Source of the DNA: Methylococcus geothermalis
Lineage (GTDB): Bacteria > Pseudomonadota > Gammaproteobacteria > Methylococcales > Methylococcaceae
Direction of reading: 5' to 3'
Assembly: GCF_012769535.1 (NCBI RefSeq)
Contig: NZ_CP046565.1
Coordinates: forward strand, 2,308,501 to 2,372,500
Length of the DNA: 64,000 nt
The notes beneath the pieces were generated by a model. It ran no database searches and was not told the DNA's origin. It saw only the letters and a list, made by a program, of their open reading frames with translations. Shown here in pieces: positions 9,592-19,815 of the stretch; positions within the stretch are counted from its first letter, which is position 1; every line of letters starts with the position of its first letter. The translations under genes and the position numbers were made by a program.

Positions 9592-10203
9592 TCATTTTGG
9601 GGGTGCATACACTGCTCGGGCCTTGACGCCGGGATCGGCCGAGACCTTTGACTTGCCCTGCTTGTCCCAGACGAGCTGGTACTGGTCGAAACTGGACAGC
9701 CAGTAATGCCACACCGGCGCATCCAGCGAAGTCGTATCGCTGGTCAGAGGATAGCCGACCGCCATGATGGCCTGTTCCTTGGTCATGCCCTCCAGCATCT
9801 TGCCGATCCGGATCGCTTCCTGCACTTCGGCCGGGAACGTGGCAAGACGGACCTTCGGGTCCTTCGTCACGACGACCTTCTCGACCCACTGCTGCAGGCT
9901 TTCCTGTTTGCGCCCGTAATCGTGCCCCAGCCGCATCAGACGGCCGCCGATCTCGGCATAGGCCACATTCCCGCTCATGCCGTACACCTTGACCGGAGTA
10001 CCCGCAGCGATGAATGGCTCATCACCGTAGTTGCCGTCGCTGATCCAGTCGCCCTCGAAATGCAGGTTACAGCAGGTATAGCCGGTTCTCAAAGCCGGGG
10101 CATTCGGATCGTAGCGAGGGGCGCATGCCGCGATACCGGCCACCGCCAGGGAAAACGAGGCAAGGCGGCAGGCACTTTTCAAGTTCCAAACGGGGTTGTT
10201 CAT
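9592..10203 (-). CDS. Lipoprotein with BamE/SmpA-like repeat
   Basis: A 203-residue predicted outer membrane or periplasmic lipoprotein. The signal peptide ends with the lipobox IAAC (Cys27). The C-terminal half contains GMTKEQAIMAVGYP followed by VWHYWLSSFDQYQLVWD, the helix-turn-strand pattern of the SmpA/BamE fold. The N-terminal half is not recognised. It lies between mutL and trxB, both on the same strand, with 48-nt and 135-nt gaps. The precise role is unknown; an envelope assembly or stress function is inference only. Confidence 0.7.
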   Translation of the reverse strand: MNNPVWNLKSACRLASFSLAVAGIAACAPRYDPNAPALRTGYTCCNLHFEGDWISDGNYGDEPFIAAGTPVKVYGMSGNVAYAEIGGRLMRLGHDYGRKQESLQQWVEKVVVTKDPKVRLATFPAEVQEAIRIGKMLEGMTKEQAIMAVGYPLTSDTTSLDAPVWHYWLSSFDQYQLVWDKQGKSKVSADPGVKARAVYAPPK

Positions 10204-10251
10204 CTGCGACTCCTTGACATGGGACAGGGACGACCGGAGGGCGCTTGCGGC

Positions 10252-11238
<987 letters not shown>

Positions 11239-11397
11239 TTATACGGCGCCGCGGAGCGCGATTTCTAACCGGACGCTCAGCGGGGAGGCGTGCGCCGGAC
11301 ACGGTGCGCCTTGCGGATCGGCGCGCACATTTGAAACAATATCGAGTTCCTTTATTTGATTGATTTGGTGGGCCTTTTGGCGAGAGCGGACAAGAAA

Positions 11398-13737
11398 ATG
11401 ACACAGGCGGACGATCTGCGCTCCTCCCTGGTGCGGACTTTGAGAGAGGGAGCGTTCCTCGCCTATCTGGCGCTCGCCTCGTTCTTCCTCATCGCTCTTG
11501 TCACCTTCGACCTCGAGGATGCCGGCTGGACCCATACCGGCAGCCGCCGGTCGGTATCCAACGGCGCCGGTGCGGTAGGTGCCTGGCTGTCGGATTTTTC
11601 GTTTTCCCTGTTCGGGATCATGGCCTACCTGTTGCCCCTGCTCCTGGCTGGCTACGGCTACCGGATCTACCGGGGACGCAGTGCGCAGCACCGGTTCTCG
11701 CTGCTGGACTCCACGCTGCGGTGGCTCGGGCTGGGTGCGGCCATTGCGGCCGGCTCCGGCATCGTCGACCTGCAATTGCTGCGGGTTCCCCTGCCACTGC
11801 CGGAGACGACGGGAGGCATCGTGGGCCGGGAACTCGCGGACCTCGTCACCGGATCGTTCGGCGTCAAAGGCGCATCGGCCCTGCTCGGCGGCGTCTTCCT
11901 GGCCGGGATATCCTTGGCTACCGGCCTGTCCTGGCTGGGACTGGTGGATACCATCGGCCAGACGGTGCTGACGCTGATCCGCGCGGTCACGACCGTTCCC
12001 GCTTTCCTCACGAGGGGCGCGCACCCGCCCCAACCCGCTCCCGCGCCGCCACAGCCGGCCGCAGCCGCGCCGGCGAAGCCTCGTCAAACTGCACCGCGCC
12101 CGGCCAGGCCGCAGGAGCCGTCCGCGATGCCGGCCCAGACCCCAGAACCCCCCGCGCAGCGCACTCCGGTGATTCCCTTCCTGCAACCCAGGAAACCGCC
12201 GGCGGCACCTGTCGCGCGGAAGCCCGCCAGCGGAGCTCTGCCCGCCCTGAGCCTGCTGAACGACACCTCGGCCAAGGTGCATGCCTATTCGCCCACGGTG
12301 CTGCAGCAGATGTCCGAATTGGTGGAAACGATCCTTGCCGATTTCGGCGTGGACGTCGAAGTGGTCTCGGTCCATCCCGGCCCGGTGATCACCCGCTTCG
12401 AGCTGCAGCCCGCGGCCGGGGTCAAGGTCAGCCGGATCAGCGGCCTGGCGAAGGACCTGGCGCGAGCGCTGTCGGTCACCAGCGTGCGCGTGGTCGAGGT
12501 CATTCCGGGCAAGTCGGTGGTAGGCCTGGAAATTCCCAACCGGGAACGCGAAATCGTGCTGCTGCACTCGGTTCTGTCGTCGGATGCCTACCAGCAGGCG
12601 CCCTCCCCGCTCACCCTGGTGCTTGGCAAGGACATCAGCGGCCACCCGGTGGTGGCCAATCTGGCCAAGATGCCGCATCTGCTGGTCGCCGGCACCACCG
12701 GTTCGGGCAAGTCGGTCGCCATCAACGTGATGATCCTGAGCCTCTTGTACAAGGCCAGCCCCAGCGAGGTCCGCCTGATCATGATCGACCCCAAGATGCT
12801 GGAGCTTTCGGTCTACGAAGGCATCCCGCATCTGCTCACCCCGGTGGTCACCGACATGAAGGAGGCGGCCAACGCCCTGCGCTGGTGCGTAGCCGAGATG
12901 GAGCGGCGCTATAAGCTGATGTCGCTGGTCGGGGTGCGCAATCTCGAAGGCTTCAATCAGCGGGTGCGGGAGGCCGCCGACGCCGGCAAGCCGCTGCGCG
13001 ATCCGCTGTGGAACCCGAACCTGGCTTTGGGCGACGAGGAGCCGCCGCTGCTGGAGCCCCTGCCCTGCATCGTCATCGTCATCGACGAACTGGCGGACAT
13101 GATGATGATCGTGGGCAAGAAGGTGGAGGAACTGATCGCCCGCCTGGCGCAGAAAGCGCGCGCCGCGGGATTGCACCTGATCCTGGCCACCCAGCGGCCG
13201 TCGGTGGACGTGATTACCGGCCTCATCAAGGCCAATATCCCGACCCGCATCGCCTTCCAGGTGTCGTCCCGGATCGACTCGCGCACCATCATCGACCAGG
13301 GCGGCGCAGAGGCCCTGCTCGGCAATGGCGACATGCTCTATCTGCCGCCCGGCACCGGCTTCCCGCAGCGCGCCCACGGCGCCTTCGTGTCCGACCATGA
13401 TGTCCACCAGGTGGTGGAATTCCTCAAGAGCACCGGCGAGCCGGACTACATCGAAGACATCACGCGTTTCAACGAGGACAGCGGAGACGGATCAGGGTTT
13501 CGCGGCGGGAACGGCGACGGCGGCGGAGGTGACGAAAGCGACGCCCTTTACGACGAAGCGGTGCGGTTCGTGACGGAGAGCCGCAAGGCTTCCATTTCCG
13601 CCGTGCAGCGCCGCTTCAAGGTGGGCTACAACCGCGCCGCGCGGATGATCGAGGACATGGAGCGCGCCGGCGTGGTCACCCCGGCCGATACCAACGGCAG
13701 CCGCCAGGTGCTGGCCCCGCCCCCGCCGCCGGTCTGA
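11398..13737 (+). CDS. ftsK: DNA translocase FtsK
   Basis: A 779-residue septal DNA pump that clears and resolves chromosome termini at division. The N-terminal part has four or more membrane helices (first about 20-38). A Pro/Ala-rich linker follows, shorter than in E. coli. The motor domain carries Walker [15 protein letters not shown] and Walker [14 protein letters not shown]. The gamma winged-helix domain ([18 protein letters not shown]) binds KOPS sites. A TTG at 11356 would add 14 residues. The ATG at 11398 places the first helix as in other FtsK proteins, so it is preferred. Confidence 0.95.
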   Translation: MTQADDLRSSLVRTLREGAFLAYLALASFFLIALVTFDLEDAGWTHTGSRRSVSNGAGAVGAWLSDFSFSLFGIMAYLLPLLLAGYGYRIYRGRSAQHRFSLLDSTLRWLGLGAAIAAGSGIVDLQLLRVPLPLPETTGGIVGRELADLVTGSFGVKGASALLGGVFLAGISLATGLSWLGLVDTIGQTVLTLIRAVTTVPAFLTRGAHPPQPAPAPPQPAAAAPAKPRQTAPRPARPQEPSAMPAQTPEPPAQRTPVIPFLQPRKPPAAPVARKPASGALPALSLLNDTSAKVHAYSPTVLQQMSELVETILADFGVDVEVVSVHPGPVITRFELQPAAGVKVSRISGLAKDLARALSVTSVRVVEVIPGKSVVGLEIPNREREIVLLHSVLSSDAYQQAPSPLTLVLGKDISGHPVVANLAKMPHLLVAGTTGSGKSVAINVMILSLLYKASPSEVRLIMIDPKMLELSVYEGIPHLLTPVVTDMKEAANALRWCVAEMERRYKLMSLVGVRNLEGFNQRVREAADAGKPLRDPLWNPNLALGDEEPPLLEPLPCIVIVIDELADMMMIVGKKVEELIARLAQKARAAGLHLILATQRPSVDVITGLIKANIPTRIAFQVSSRIDSRTIIDQGGAEALLGNGDMLYLPPGTGFPQRAHGAFVSDHDVHQVVEFLKSTGEPDYIEDITRFNEDSGDGSGFRGGNGDGGGGDESDALYDEAVRFVTESRKASISAVQRRFKVGYNRAARMIEDMERAGVVTPADTNGSRQVLAPPPPPV

Positions 13738-13748
13738 AGGAGACGGAA

Positions 13749-14246
13749 TCAGGCCGGTTCGGTCTGCTCGACGCTGTCCCGCCCCGGCCGCTGCGGCAAC
13801 GCGAATCCGCCGTTGCCGTAACGCTTCGCCGCCTGGCTGCAGAACGCTGTCACCAGCGATTCCATCACTTCCTTGAAAATCCCGCCCAAAGCCATCTGCA
13901 GCAGCGGGTTCGCGAATTGGAAATCCACCCGGAACGAAACGTCGCAGCCGCCGTGCGGATTGGGGTCGAAGCGCCAGTTGCCGCGCAGATATTTGAAAGG
14001 CCCATCCACCAGTTTCATATGGATGTGCCGGCCCGGCTCCATCGTGTTGGCCGTGGTGAAATTCAGCCGTACGGCGCCTTTCGCCAGGGTAATGGTCGCC
14101 TTGATTTCGCGCTCTCCGGCCGAAAGCACTCTTACGTCGCGGCAGAGCGGCAGGTATTTCGGATAGTCGGCCACGTCGTTGACGAGCTCGTACATCTGAT
14201 CTTGCGTGTAGTTCACGCAGACGCTGGTCGATATTGTCGGCATCAT
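13749..14246 (-). CDS. ratA: RatA/COQ10-type START-domain protein
   Basis: A 165-residue polyketide-cyclase/START-like lipid-binding protein. Family features are QMYELVNDVADYPKYLPLC near the N-terminus, GAVRLNFTT in the middle and FQFANPLLQMALGGIF near the C-terminus. Homologues are annotated either as the ribosome association toxin RatA or as a coenzyme Q-binding protein; the sequence does not decide. It converges on ftsK with only 11 nt between stops. The usual partner smpB is not adjacent. Two Met codons begin the gene; translation could start at either. Confidence 0.88.
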   Translation of the reverse strand: MMPTISTSVCVNYTQDQMYELVNDVADYPKYLPLCRDVRVLSAGEREIKATITLAKGAVRLNFTTANTMEPGRHIHMKLVDGPFKYLRGNWRFDPNPHGGCDVSFRVDFQFANPLLQMALGGIFKEVMESLVTAFCSQAAKRYGNGGFALPQRPGRDSVEQTEPA

Positions 14247-14467
14247 TTCCCTCGAAAGTTTGGCGGTCGTGCCGGCTTGCGCGTTTTGAGCCGCAACGCA
14301 AGCCGAATGCCGAAATGATAAAGCAGTTTGCCGCAGGGATCGAAGCCGGACGTCTTGGGCAGGCGGCCGAAGAAGACGAATGCCATGCGCTCTCGAGATC
14401 CCTGGCCCCTCACACCGAGGCGCCGCAAACCTCTAGGGTTTGACCGGGCGACGGACGAGAAATTCAA

Positions 14468-14494
14468 GGAAGCTCCGATCGACCCGGAGCTTCC
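14468..14494 (-). terminator. Terminator of the flavodoxin gene
   Basis: A perfect 9-bp stem, GGAAGCTCC (14468-14476) with GGAGCTTCC (14486-14494), lies 36 nt after the flavodoxin stop. In the minus direction it is followed by TTGAATTT, a moderate T-rich tail. Confidence 0.6.
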
Positions 14495-14529
14495 TTCGCG
14501 GTATTGCTGAGTTGGGCAGTGCGGAACGG

Positions 14530-15066
14530 TCAGGTGCCGAGCAAAGCCGGCTTGACGATCGCCAGCCACTCGTCCAGGCGCTCATCGGTCATTTCGCTCT
14601 GGTTTTCGTGGTCGATCACCAGGCCGACGAACTTACCGTCCACGATCGCCTTCGACTTTTCGAACTCGTAAGTGTCCGTCGGCCATGCGCCGACCACGCT
14701 GGCCCCGCACTCGATCATCTGCTCGTAGAGCTCGATCAGTGCGTCGACGAATTCATGGCCGTAACCCTGCTGATCGCCCAGGCCGAACAGCGCCACGGTC
14801 TTTCCCGACAGGTCCTTGCCCTTGAACTTGGGTAGGAATTCGGCCCAGCTTTCCTCCGATGCTCCGGAGTCCAGGCCCGGCAATTCGCCATCGCCCAGGG
14901 TCGGTGTTCCCAGAATCAGTGCATCGTATTTGAGCACATCGTCGATGCTGGCCTTTTTGACATCGACCGGAGCATCCGCATCATCGCCCAGCTTCTTGGC
15001 AAGCTGCTTGGCGACGCGGCGGGTATTGCCGGTATCGGAGCCGAAAAAGATCCCTATCTTCCCCAT
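14530..15066 (-). CDS. fldA: Long-chain flavodoxin
   Basis: A 178-residue FMN electron carrier. The phosphate loop is GSDTGNTRRVAKQL at residues 9-22, and the FMN-flanking segments are GTPTLGDGELPG and FGLGDQQGYGHEFVD. The size indicates the long-chain class with the extra loop. The frame continues upstream to 15378, but MGKIGIFFGSDTG at 15066 is the standard start, with AGGAAAC just upstream. It could serve general reductive metabolism or nitrogenase (NifF-like); there is no nif gene beside it, so the function is left open. Confidence 0.93.
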   Translation of the reverse strand: MGKIGIFFGSDTGNTRRVAKQLAKKLGDDADAPVDVKKASIDDVLKYDALILGTPTLGDGELPGLDSGASEESWAEFLPKFKGKDLSGKTVALFGLGDQQGYGHEFVDALIELYEQMIECGASVVGAWPTDTYEFEKSKAIVDGKFVGLVIDHENQSEMTDERLDEWLAIVKPALLGT

Positions 15067-15263
15067 GACTGTTTCCTCTATAACATATTGTTCAACAAGG
15101 GTTATAACTGCGCCTGAACCGGTCTGGCCCGGTCTTCTCGCCGAGCCGGGACTTCCGACACCGCCGGCTGGTTCCTTACGAAAACAGCGATCCCGCACCT
15201 GCGGCAGATGTCCACGATTCAGGCATCCACCAGGATCAAGCAATAACCGGACCAATAGTGGGG

Positions 15264-15783
15264 TCAAGTCCGGATGACGGACGTTGGACCGTTTCCACAT
15301 CCGAAAACTGTCCACAGAATCTGTGGATAAGCATGTGGGCTTGCCCGGCAATAAAGCATCAGGCCATTGAAAATCCAAGAAAACATTGCAGCGGCCAGCG
15401 CTTTTCCAGACGCGCGCGGAAACGGTGCGGATGCCGTAACCGATGCACGGCCCTGAGGCACGCGTTGTCGGAAATAACGTGAGTTGACGAGGAAAGGGAT
15501 TCCGATGGCGGCAAGATTACCAAGCAGGATGACCGGGCACCATTTCAGATGGCTGCTGAAGCTGTATCGTCCTCTGGTCATGCCGAGCAGAGCGATGGCC
15601 GGCAGGCTCCCTACCCCCAGGGTCAGCGTCACCAGCAACCACCGCCCTTCGGGCAATCGGGGCGCATGCTCAGGACGGCGAACATCAGAGTTCCGTTATC
15701 GACGAACGCGGACAGCGCGTTTGCGAACGAGGCGCTGTGCTGGCCGTACGGCCAAGCCGAGACGGCATCCGGCTCGCAGTGAC
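15264..15783 (-). pseudogene. Possible decayed or frameshifted membrane-protein gene in the 717-nt gap between flavodoxin and the ABC exporter
   Basis: Two overlapping minus frames look like parts of one membrane protein. The first, after the permease stop, reads FANALSAFVDNGTLMFAVLSM and stops near 15629. The second frame continues from about 15656 with RWLLVTLTLGVGSLPAIALLG and a further hydrophobic run, VILLGNLAAIGIPFLV. A single frameshift near 15650 would join them. The pattern loosely recalls small DUF2834-type membrane proteins, from memory. No convincing start or ribosome site is visible. The rest of the gap (15067-15300) shows no gene. Confidence 0.3.
15308..15330. promoter_or_regulatory. 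Perfect DnaA box within a palindrome
   Basis: TGTGGATAA at 15322-15330 is the exact complement of the DnaA box TTATCCACA. A second, inverted box with two mismatches (CTGTCCACA, 15308-15316) lies next to it, and together they form the palindrome TCCACAGA-A-TCTGTGGA (15311-15327). It is about 240 nt upstream of the flavodoxin start. No replication genes are nearby, so this is not an origin on present evidence. Confidence 0.35.
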
Positions 15784-16893
15784 TCAATAAAGCCGCCTTC
15801 GGAACATCCAGGCCGCCAGGAAGAGCGTCGCCAACCCGATCAACGCCATCGGCCAATATTGATCCAGCAGCAAGGACATCGGGATTCCTTCAAGCATGAC
15901 GCTGCGCACGATGACCAGGAAATAACGTAACGGATTCAGCAAAGTAAAGGTTTGCATGACCTCAGGCATGTTCGCGATGGGTGTGGCGAACCCCGACAGA
16001 ATGATGGACGGCACAATAAACAGAAAAGCACCCAGCAGTCCCTGTTGCTGAGTGGCGGCAAGGGACGAAATCATCAGGCCGGTGCCGACGGTCGCCGTCA
16101 CGAACAAGACGATACCCAGGTAAAGTGCAAAGACTTCCCCGACAAACGGTACGCTAAACCAATACACCGCCATCAGAAGGATGAAAGTGGACTCGACCAG
16201 ACCGATCAGAACGCCGGGGAGCGCCTTGCCGACGAGAATTTCCAGCGGTGTGAACGGCGTGACGAGGAGCTGGTCGAAGGTGCCCTGTTCCCGTTCGCGG
16301 GCCACCGACAGCGCCGTGACCAGCGTGGTCACCACCAGCGTCAGCAATCCGACGATGCCCGGCACGATGAACCATCGGCTGGTCAGATTGGGGTTGAACC
16401 AGGCGCGGATATCCAAACGGGTGGCGGGCAACGGGAGATGTTGTTGCTCCGCCCAGCGGCGGTTGAAGTCGGCCAGAATGGTTTGGGCGTAATTGAGGGC
16501 GATCAGGGCGGTGTTGGAATTGCGCCCGTCGATGACAAGCTGAACGCTGGCCGGTCGGCGGTTGGAAAGATCGCGGCTGAATTCGCGCCCGACATGCAAG
16601 ACCAGCAAGGCCTTTTTGGGATTGATGAACTCGGCGATGTCGGATTGCCGGGCAATCCGGCCCACCACGCGGAAGGCTCTGGCGCCGGCGAAACGGGCGA
16701 TCAGTTCGCGCGAGGCCGATCCCGTGTCCTCGTTATAGATGGCGATGGGCGCGCGATTGAGATCGAAGGTCGCCGCATAGCCGAACACCAGCAACTGGAT
16801 GATGGGTGGGCCGATCAGTACGAAACGGCTCTTCTTGTCCTTGAGCAGCGCCAGGAACTCCTTTTTCAGCGGTCCTAAGATCGCGCGCCACAT
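15784..16893 (-). CDS. ABC-2 type exporter permease (YbhR-like)
   Basis: A 369-residue inner membrane subunit. One helix lies near the N-terminus (VLIGPPIIQLLVFGYAATF), followed by a large periplasmic domain of about 140 residues and five helices in the C-terminal half. AREREQGTFDQLLVTP is the conserved ABC-2 motif that contacts the ATPase. It begins 4 nt after the upstream permease, as the last gene of a five-gene exporter unit. The pair corresponds to YbhS/YbhR. The substrate is unknown; YbhFSR systems export drugs or cations. Confidence 0.9.
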   Translation of the reverse strand: MWRAILGPLKKEFLALLKDKKSRFVLIGPPIIQLLVFGYAATFDLNRAPIAIYNEDTGSASRELIARFAGARAFRVVGRIARQSDIAEFINPKKALLVLHVGREFSRDLSNRRPASVQLVIDGRNSNTALIALNYAQTILADFNRRWAEQQHLPLPATRLDIRAWFNPNLTSRWFIVPGIVGLLTLVVTTLVTALSVAREREQGTFDQLLVTPFTPLEILVGKALPGVLIGLVESTFILLMAVYWFSVPFVGEVFALYLGIVLFVTATVGTGLMISSLAATQQQGLLGAFLFIVPSIILSGFATPIANMPEVMQTFTLLNPLRYFLVIVRSVMLEGIPMSLLLDQYWPMALIGLATLFLAAWMFRRRLY

Positions 16894-16897
16894 CGAC

Positions 16898-18049
16898 CTA
16901 CCCCAAGCGCCGGGGCATGCGGCGCGCGGCCAGCGTCAGAAAGACCGCCGCCATCGCTGCCAAGGCCAGGGCATTGGGGACGATCACCTCCCACACGTCG
17001 CCAGCCAGAAAGACGGTTTGCAGAATGGCGACGAAATAACGCGCCGCAATCAGGTAGGTGAAGGCCTGTACGGCGGCGGGCATGCTGCCGATGTCGAAAA
17101 TGAAGCCGGACAGGATGAAGGCCGGCAGGAAGGTGGCGATGATGGCCACTTGCCCGGCGACGAACTGGTTCTGGGCGACGATGGAGATGAAAAGCCCCAT
17201 TCCCAAGGCGGCCAATAGAAACAGCGTGCCGGTCGCCAGCAACACCCAGAGCGAGCCGCGCAGCGGAACGTCGAACAGATACAGGGCCATGCCGATCGAC
17301 AGGATCATGCCGCCCATTCCCAGCAAATAATAGGGCGCGAGCTTGCCGACCAGCACCTCGCCGACACTGACCGGGGTCGCCATCAGCGCCTCCAGGGTGC
17401 CGCGATCCCACTCGCGGGCCACGACCATCGCGGTCAGCAAGGCGCCGATCAGGGTCATGATCACCGCGATCAAGCCCGGAACCAGATAATCCCGGCTGCG
17501 CACGGCCGGATTGAACCAGATGCGCTGTTGCATCTGCACCGCCTGCATCGATGCCTGCGCGCGCTGGTCGGCCTGCCGGTTCAGCCATTGCGTCCATGCG
17601 CCCTGCAGATACCCCGAAACCAGGCGGGCGGTATTGGCGTCGACGCCGTCCAAGAGGACCTGAATCGGCGCCGTCTGCTTGTTCAAGGCTTGACGGGCAA
17701 AGTCGCCGCGCAAGTGCGCGATGGCGCTCACCTCCCGCCGGTCCAAGGCCTCCTGCGCCTTGCTCAGGTCAGGGAAATACGCCGGTTGGAAATACTCGGA
17801 GCGTTGTAGTCCCGCAAAAAAATCCGCCGTCTCTGGCCCCGGATTTTCGGCCACCAGGCCTATCCGTACATGCTTGGCGTCCAGCGAGACCCCGTAGCCG
17901 AATATGATCAGCAGCACGATAGGCAACAGGAAGGCGATGCCGATGCTGGAGGGATCGCGCCGGATCTGCAGAAATTCCTTGCGGATCAGACCCGCCAGAT
18001 GAAGCCGCCGGGCGGCCCGGCGGGGTAATGCGAAAGGTTCGGCATTCAT
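16898..18049 (-). CDS. ABC-2 type exporter permease (YbhS-like)
   Basis: A 383-residue permease, paralogous in layout to the next gene: an N-terminal helix (IAFLLPIVLLIIFGYGVSL), a long periplasmic loop, then a helix bundle with AREWDRGTLEALMATPVS as the coupling motif. Its start overlaps the stop of the double-ATPase gene (ATGA), so the two are translationally coupled. Two distinct permeases probably form the heterodimeric channel driven by the fused ATPase. Confidence 0.9.
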   Translation of the reverse strand: MNAEPFALPRRAARRLHLAGLIRKEFLQIRRDPSSIGIAFLLPIVLLIIFGYGVSLDAKHVRIGLVAENPGPETADFFAGLQRSEYFQPAYFPDLSKAQEALDRREVSAIAHLRGDFARQALNKQTAPIQVLLDGVDANTARLVSGYLQGAWTQWLNRQADQRAQASMQAVQMQQRIWFNPAVRSRDYLVPGLIAVIMTLIGALLTAMVVAREWDRGTLEALMATPVSVGEVLVGKLAPYYLLGMGGMILSIGMALYLFDVPLRGSLWVLLATGTLFLLAALGMGLFISIVAQNQFVAGQVAIIATFLPAFILSGFIFDIGSMPAAVQAFTYLIAARYFVAILQTVFLAGDVWEVIVPNALALAAMAAVFLTLAARRMPRRLG

Positions 18050-19815
18050 GGATGGGAGGATTCCGATTGTTCAAGCAACAGGATGAAGGCGTCTTCCAGG
18101 GTCGGGTTGGGCCGCTCGGGGCGAAGGGCCTTAGCGCGAATCTCCTGGGGCCGGCCGGCGGCGAGCAGGCTGCCCGCCGCCATGATCACCAGGCGGTCGC
18201 AATATTCGGCCTCTTCCATGAAGTGCGTGGTCACCAGCACGGTGACGCCCTGTTCCGCCAATACATTGATCGCCGACCAGAAGGCGCGGCGCATCAAGGG
18301 ATCGACGCCCGAAGTCGGTTCGTCGAGGAACAAAATCTCCGGTTCGTGCAGCAGGGCGCAGGCCAGCGCCAGGCGCTGTTTGTGCCCCAGTGGCAAGTCC
18401 CCGCTGGCGCTTTCGGCATAGGCCGTCAGCTGAAATTCCTTCAAGGCCCAATCCAGACGGACCCGCCGCTTCCCCTTGTCCAAGCGGTAGGCGCTGGCGA
18501 AAAATTCCAGATTCTGGCGGACGCTAAGAGCGCCATAGAGGGAGAACTTCTGCGACATGTAGCCAATCCGTCGCCTGGCCTCGGAGGCGGCGCTGCGCAG
18601 ATCGACGCCGGCGACGCGAAGTTGACCCCGGCTCGGCGGCAACAGTCCGCACAACATCCGGAAGGTGGTGGTCTTGCCGGCGCCGTTGGCGCCCAGGAGT
18701 CCGAAGACCTCGCCCCGCTTCACCTCGAAACTGATGCGCTTGACCGCCTGAAAAGCGCCGAACCAGCGCTCCACCTCCTGTACCTCGATCACCGATCCCT
18801 CTCGACCTAGCGGTTTGGATGAAGCCGATATGGCCCGCCCCAGGGCCACCGGCTCCACCAGGGGTTTGAGCCGGGTGATGAAACCGTCTTCGAAGCGGGG
18901 CTGCACGGGTGTAACGGTCAGCGCCGGGAACTCCGCGGCGAGATCATCGAGCTTTGGGGCTTGGGGCCGGACCGTCACCACCCGCACCGCATCTCCTTGA
19001 ATCACGGTATCGATCATCTCCGGACGTTCCTCCAGCCGGCTTTGCAGGCGGCGGGTAAGGTTTCCCGCGCCCCGGATTTCGTAACAGCGCCCCGCCAAGA
19101 GGGCGAGTTCCGCGTCGGGAGCGCCATGCCGCATCAGTTGTCCGGCATGGAGCATGAAAATCTCGCGACAGCGTTCGGCCTCGTCCAGATAGGCGGTACT
19201 CATCAGCACGGTGGCGCCGCTCTCCACCATCGCCTCGATGATGACCCAAAGCTCGCGCCGCGACACCGGATCGACGCCCACCGTCGGTTCATCCAGCAGC
19301 AACAGCCGTGGCCTGGCCACCAACGTGCAGGCCAACCCCAGCTTTTGCTTCATGCCGCCGGACAACTTCCCTGCCAGTCGGTCCCGAAAAGAAACCAACT
19401 TGGTCATCTCCAACAGTTCATGGAACCTCCCCGCCCTGAGGCAGGAGGGGACGCCGTGCAGATCGGCATACAAGTCGAGGTTCTCCTGCACCGTCAGGTC
19501 TTCATAAAGGCCGAATCGCTGCGGCATGTAACCGGTGATGGCATGGACGGCGTCCGGCTGCGCTACCGGATCCAGGCCGAATACCGAGATCGCGCCGCGA
19601 TCCGGGGCCAGCAAACCGGCGATCAGGCGCAACAAGGTCGTTTTCCCCGCCCCGTCCGGCCCGATCAGCGCGCTGACGGCGCCGGTCCGAATGCTCAGCG
19701 TGACGCCTTCAAGCGCCGTCATCTGTCGCCGGCCCACGGTAAAGCGTTTGCCGATGCCGGTCGCTTCCACGGCAACAGCCGCGTCCTTTTCCGTCGAAGG
19801 CGGCGCCTTCGTCAT
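18046..19815 (-). CDS. Exporter ATPase with two fused ABC domains (YbhF-like)
   Basis: A 589-residue cytoplasmic protein with tandem ATP-binding domains. Domain 1 has Walker A GPDGAGKTT (residues 52-60), signature LSGGMKQKLGLA and Walker B LLLLDEPTVGVDP. Domain 2 has GANGAGKTTTFRM, a degenerate signature LPLGHKQRLALA and ILFLDEPTSGVDP. That non-canonical second signature is, from memory, normal for YbhF-type proteins. The frame extends upstream to 20127 within the HlyD gene, but the ATG at 19815 overlaps the HlyD stop by 4 nt and is the natural start. Confidence 0.93.
   Translation of the reverse strand: MTKAPPSTEKDAAVAVEATGIGKRFTVGRRQMTALEGVTLSIRTGAVSALIGPDGAGKTTLLRLIAGLLAPDRGAISVFGLDPVAQPDAVHAITGYMPQRFGLYEDLTVQENLDLYADLHGVPSCLRAGRFHELLEMTKLVSFRDRLAGKLSGGMKQKLGLACTLVARPRLLLLDEPTVGVDPVSRRELWVIIEAMVESGATVLMSTAYLDEAERCREIFMLHAGQLMRHGAPDAELALLAGRCYEIRGAGNLTRRLQSRLEERPEMIDTVIQGDAVRVVTVRPQAPKLDDLAAEFPALTVTPVQPRFEDGFITRLKPLVEPVALGRAISASSKPLGREGSVIEVQEVERWFGAFQAVKRISFEVKRGEVFGLLGANGAGKTTTFRMLCGLLPPSRGQLRVAGVDLRSAASEARRRIGYMSQKFSLYGALSVRQNLEFFASAYRLDKGKRRVRLDWALKEFQLTAYAESASGDLPLGHKQRLALACALLHEPEILFLDEPTSGVDPLMRRAFWSAINVLAEQGVTVLVTTHFMEEAEYCDRLVIMAAGSLLAAGRPQEIRAKALRPERPNPTLEDAFILLLEQSESSHP

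Noticed and set aside
11239-13407. Minus-strand open frame of 722 codons opposite ftsK
   Set aside because: Antisense to FtsK motor motifs; low-complexity composition with no recognisable domain.
14243-14569. Minus-strand 108-codon frame between ratA and flavodoxin
   Set aside because: It contains the flavodoxin terminator hairpin and overlaps the end of the flavodoxin gene; no homology or ribosome site.
15308-15330. Replication origin at the DnaA box
   Set aside because: Only one perfect and one imperfect box, no AT-rich unwinding region and no dnaA, dnaN or gidA genes nearby.
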